DNA of 49,975 nucleotides from CAZGGW01 sp964525365. Its GTDB lineage: Bacteria > Bacillota_I > Bacilli_A > RF39 > UBA660. The notes below the pieces were generated by a model. The model saw nothing but the letters and a program-made list of their open reading frames with translations. It did no database searches and was not told where the DNA came from. Shown here one piece after another: positions 49,669-49,975 of this stretch. Position numbers and translations under genes: made by a program. Positions within the stretch are counted from its first letter, which is position 1; each line of letters starts with the position of its first letter. Where the stretch lies: positions 1-49,975 of the forward strand of contig CAZGGW010000004.1 in the NCBI GenBank assembly GCA_964525365.1. Direction: 5' to 3'.

Positions 49669-49975
49669 ATGAATAAAATTGATACATTAAGGGATTTGAT
49701 TATTTATCAGACTGAAACTAACAATATTAAAGTTGAGGTGCTATATGATGAAGAAGACTTTTGGCTTACTCAAAAAATAATGGCTGAACTTTTCAATGTA
49801 AAAGTAAATACTATTAATTATCATTTAAAAGAAATATTTGATAATGCAGAATTAAATATTGATTCAGTTATTCGAAAAATTCGAACAACTGCTAAAGACG
49901 GGAAAAATTATGAAATAAAGTTTTATAGTTTGGATGCAATAATTGCTGTTGGATATCGTGTTAATTCAAAAGAAG
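49669..49975 (+). CDS. RhuM-family protein (partial, runs off the window)
   Basis: From ATG 49669, behind TTAGGAGG, the frame stays open to the end, giving 102 residues. It matches the start of the RhuM virulence/accessory family: DLIIYQTETNNIKVEVLYDEE, then FWLTQKIMAELFNVKVNTINYHLKEIF (an HTH-like region), SVIRKIRTTAKDGKNYEI and FYSLDAIIAVGYRVNS. RhuM genes sit in pathogenicity and restriction islands, often beside type I restriction or Fic genes; biochemical function is not known. Here it follows ssrA, a Fic-like gene and tRNA-Thr. Confidence 0.85.
   Translation, partial: MNKIDTLRDLIIYQTETNNIKVEVLYDEEDFWLTQKIMAELFNVKVNTINYHLKEIFDNAELNIDSVIRKIRTTAKDGKNYEIKFYSLDAIIAVGYRVNSKE

Noticed and set aside
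1..49975. Mollicutes-type code with TGA as tryptophan
   Set aside because: Several genes end naturally at TGA (e.g. lspA, the prepilin genes, yqeH/nrdD overlaps) and tryptophan is TGG throughout.

Overview
The window is one AT-rich, gene-dense bacterial chromosome segment with the standard code: several genes stop at TGA and tryptophan is TGG. Strong GGAGG ribosome sites, TTGACA/TGnTATAAT promoters, Gram-positive gene neighbourhoods and no outer-membrane genes point to a Bacilli-like Firmicute. The tmRNA tag ends in Ala-Phe-Ala, as in Mollicutes. An uncultured, Mollicutes-related anaerobic gut lineage of Bacilli (RF39/Erysipelotrichia-like) is my inference. Class III ribonucleotide reductase (NrdDG) supports anaerobic life. 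Sporulation genes (SpoIIP, SpoIVFA/SpoIVFB, a YlbJ-like protein) and a BclA-like collagen protein suggest an endospore programme or its remains.

Layout. 1-5.0 kb (minus): a truncated 7TM sensor protein, an AMP-forming ligase with an altered core motif, a PH-like protein and transketolase. 5.0-6.0 kb: the SOS locus, with lexA divergent from an unannotated 54-aa membrane protein whose promoter carries a LexA box; the order lexA / small division inhibitor / tkt matches B. subtilis (yneA) and S. aureus (sosA). 6-12 kb: rhomboid, TspO, rluD, lspA, then rpmA-prp-rplU with an L21 leader, spoIVFB-spoIVFA and radC. 12-17.5 kb: YlbL-like protease, YlbJ-like protein, three tandem prepilin-like genes, a YqxA-position protein, spoIIP and rpsT. 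17.5-22.5 kb: secreted transglutaminase-like protein and the yqeG-yqeH-mutL-miaA operon.

22.6-29.3 kb is a five-gene, terminator-bounded operon: CotH-like kinase, VTC-type polyphosphate polymerase, DUF4956 membrane protein, duplicated-domain anchored protein and phosphodiester glycosidase. It looks like a cell-surface phosphate or glycopolymer system. 29.4-37.5 kb: radical SAM protein, frameshifted collagen-like protein, tRNA-Arg(CCT), HD protein, rseP, cdsA, dnaE and rpmB. 37.5-41 kb: a second phosphodiester glycosidase with an anchored protein, an anchored CxxC-less thioredoxin-like protein and a LolA-like lipoprotein. 41.2-48.3 kb: DUF378, nrdDG, cdaA-cdaR (c-di-AMP), an anchored acidic-tail protein and a DUF3048 protein.

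The right end holds a self-contained transcription unit for a 32-aa cationic amphipathic peptide, then ssrA (tmRNA), a Fic/Doc-like protein with the catalytic His replaced by Gln, tRNA-Thr(CGT) and the start of a RhuM-family gene. Fic-like and RhuM genes just after ssrA suggest the left edge of an accessory island.

The best candidates for something new are the 32-aa peptide unit, the LexA-controlled 54-aa protein, the CotH/VTC/DUF4956/glycosidase operon and the ssrA-adjacent Fic-like/RhuM region.
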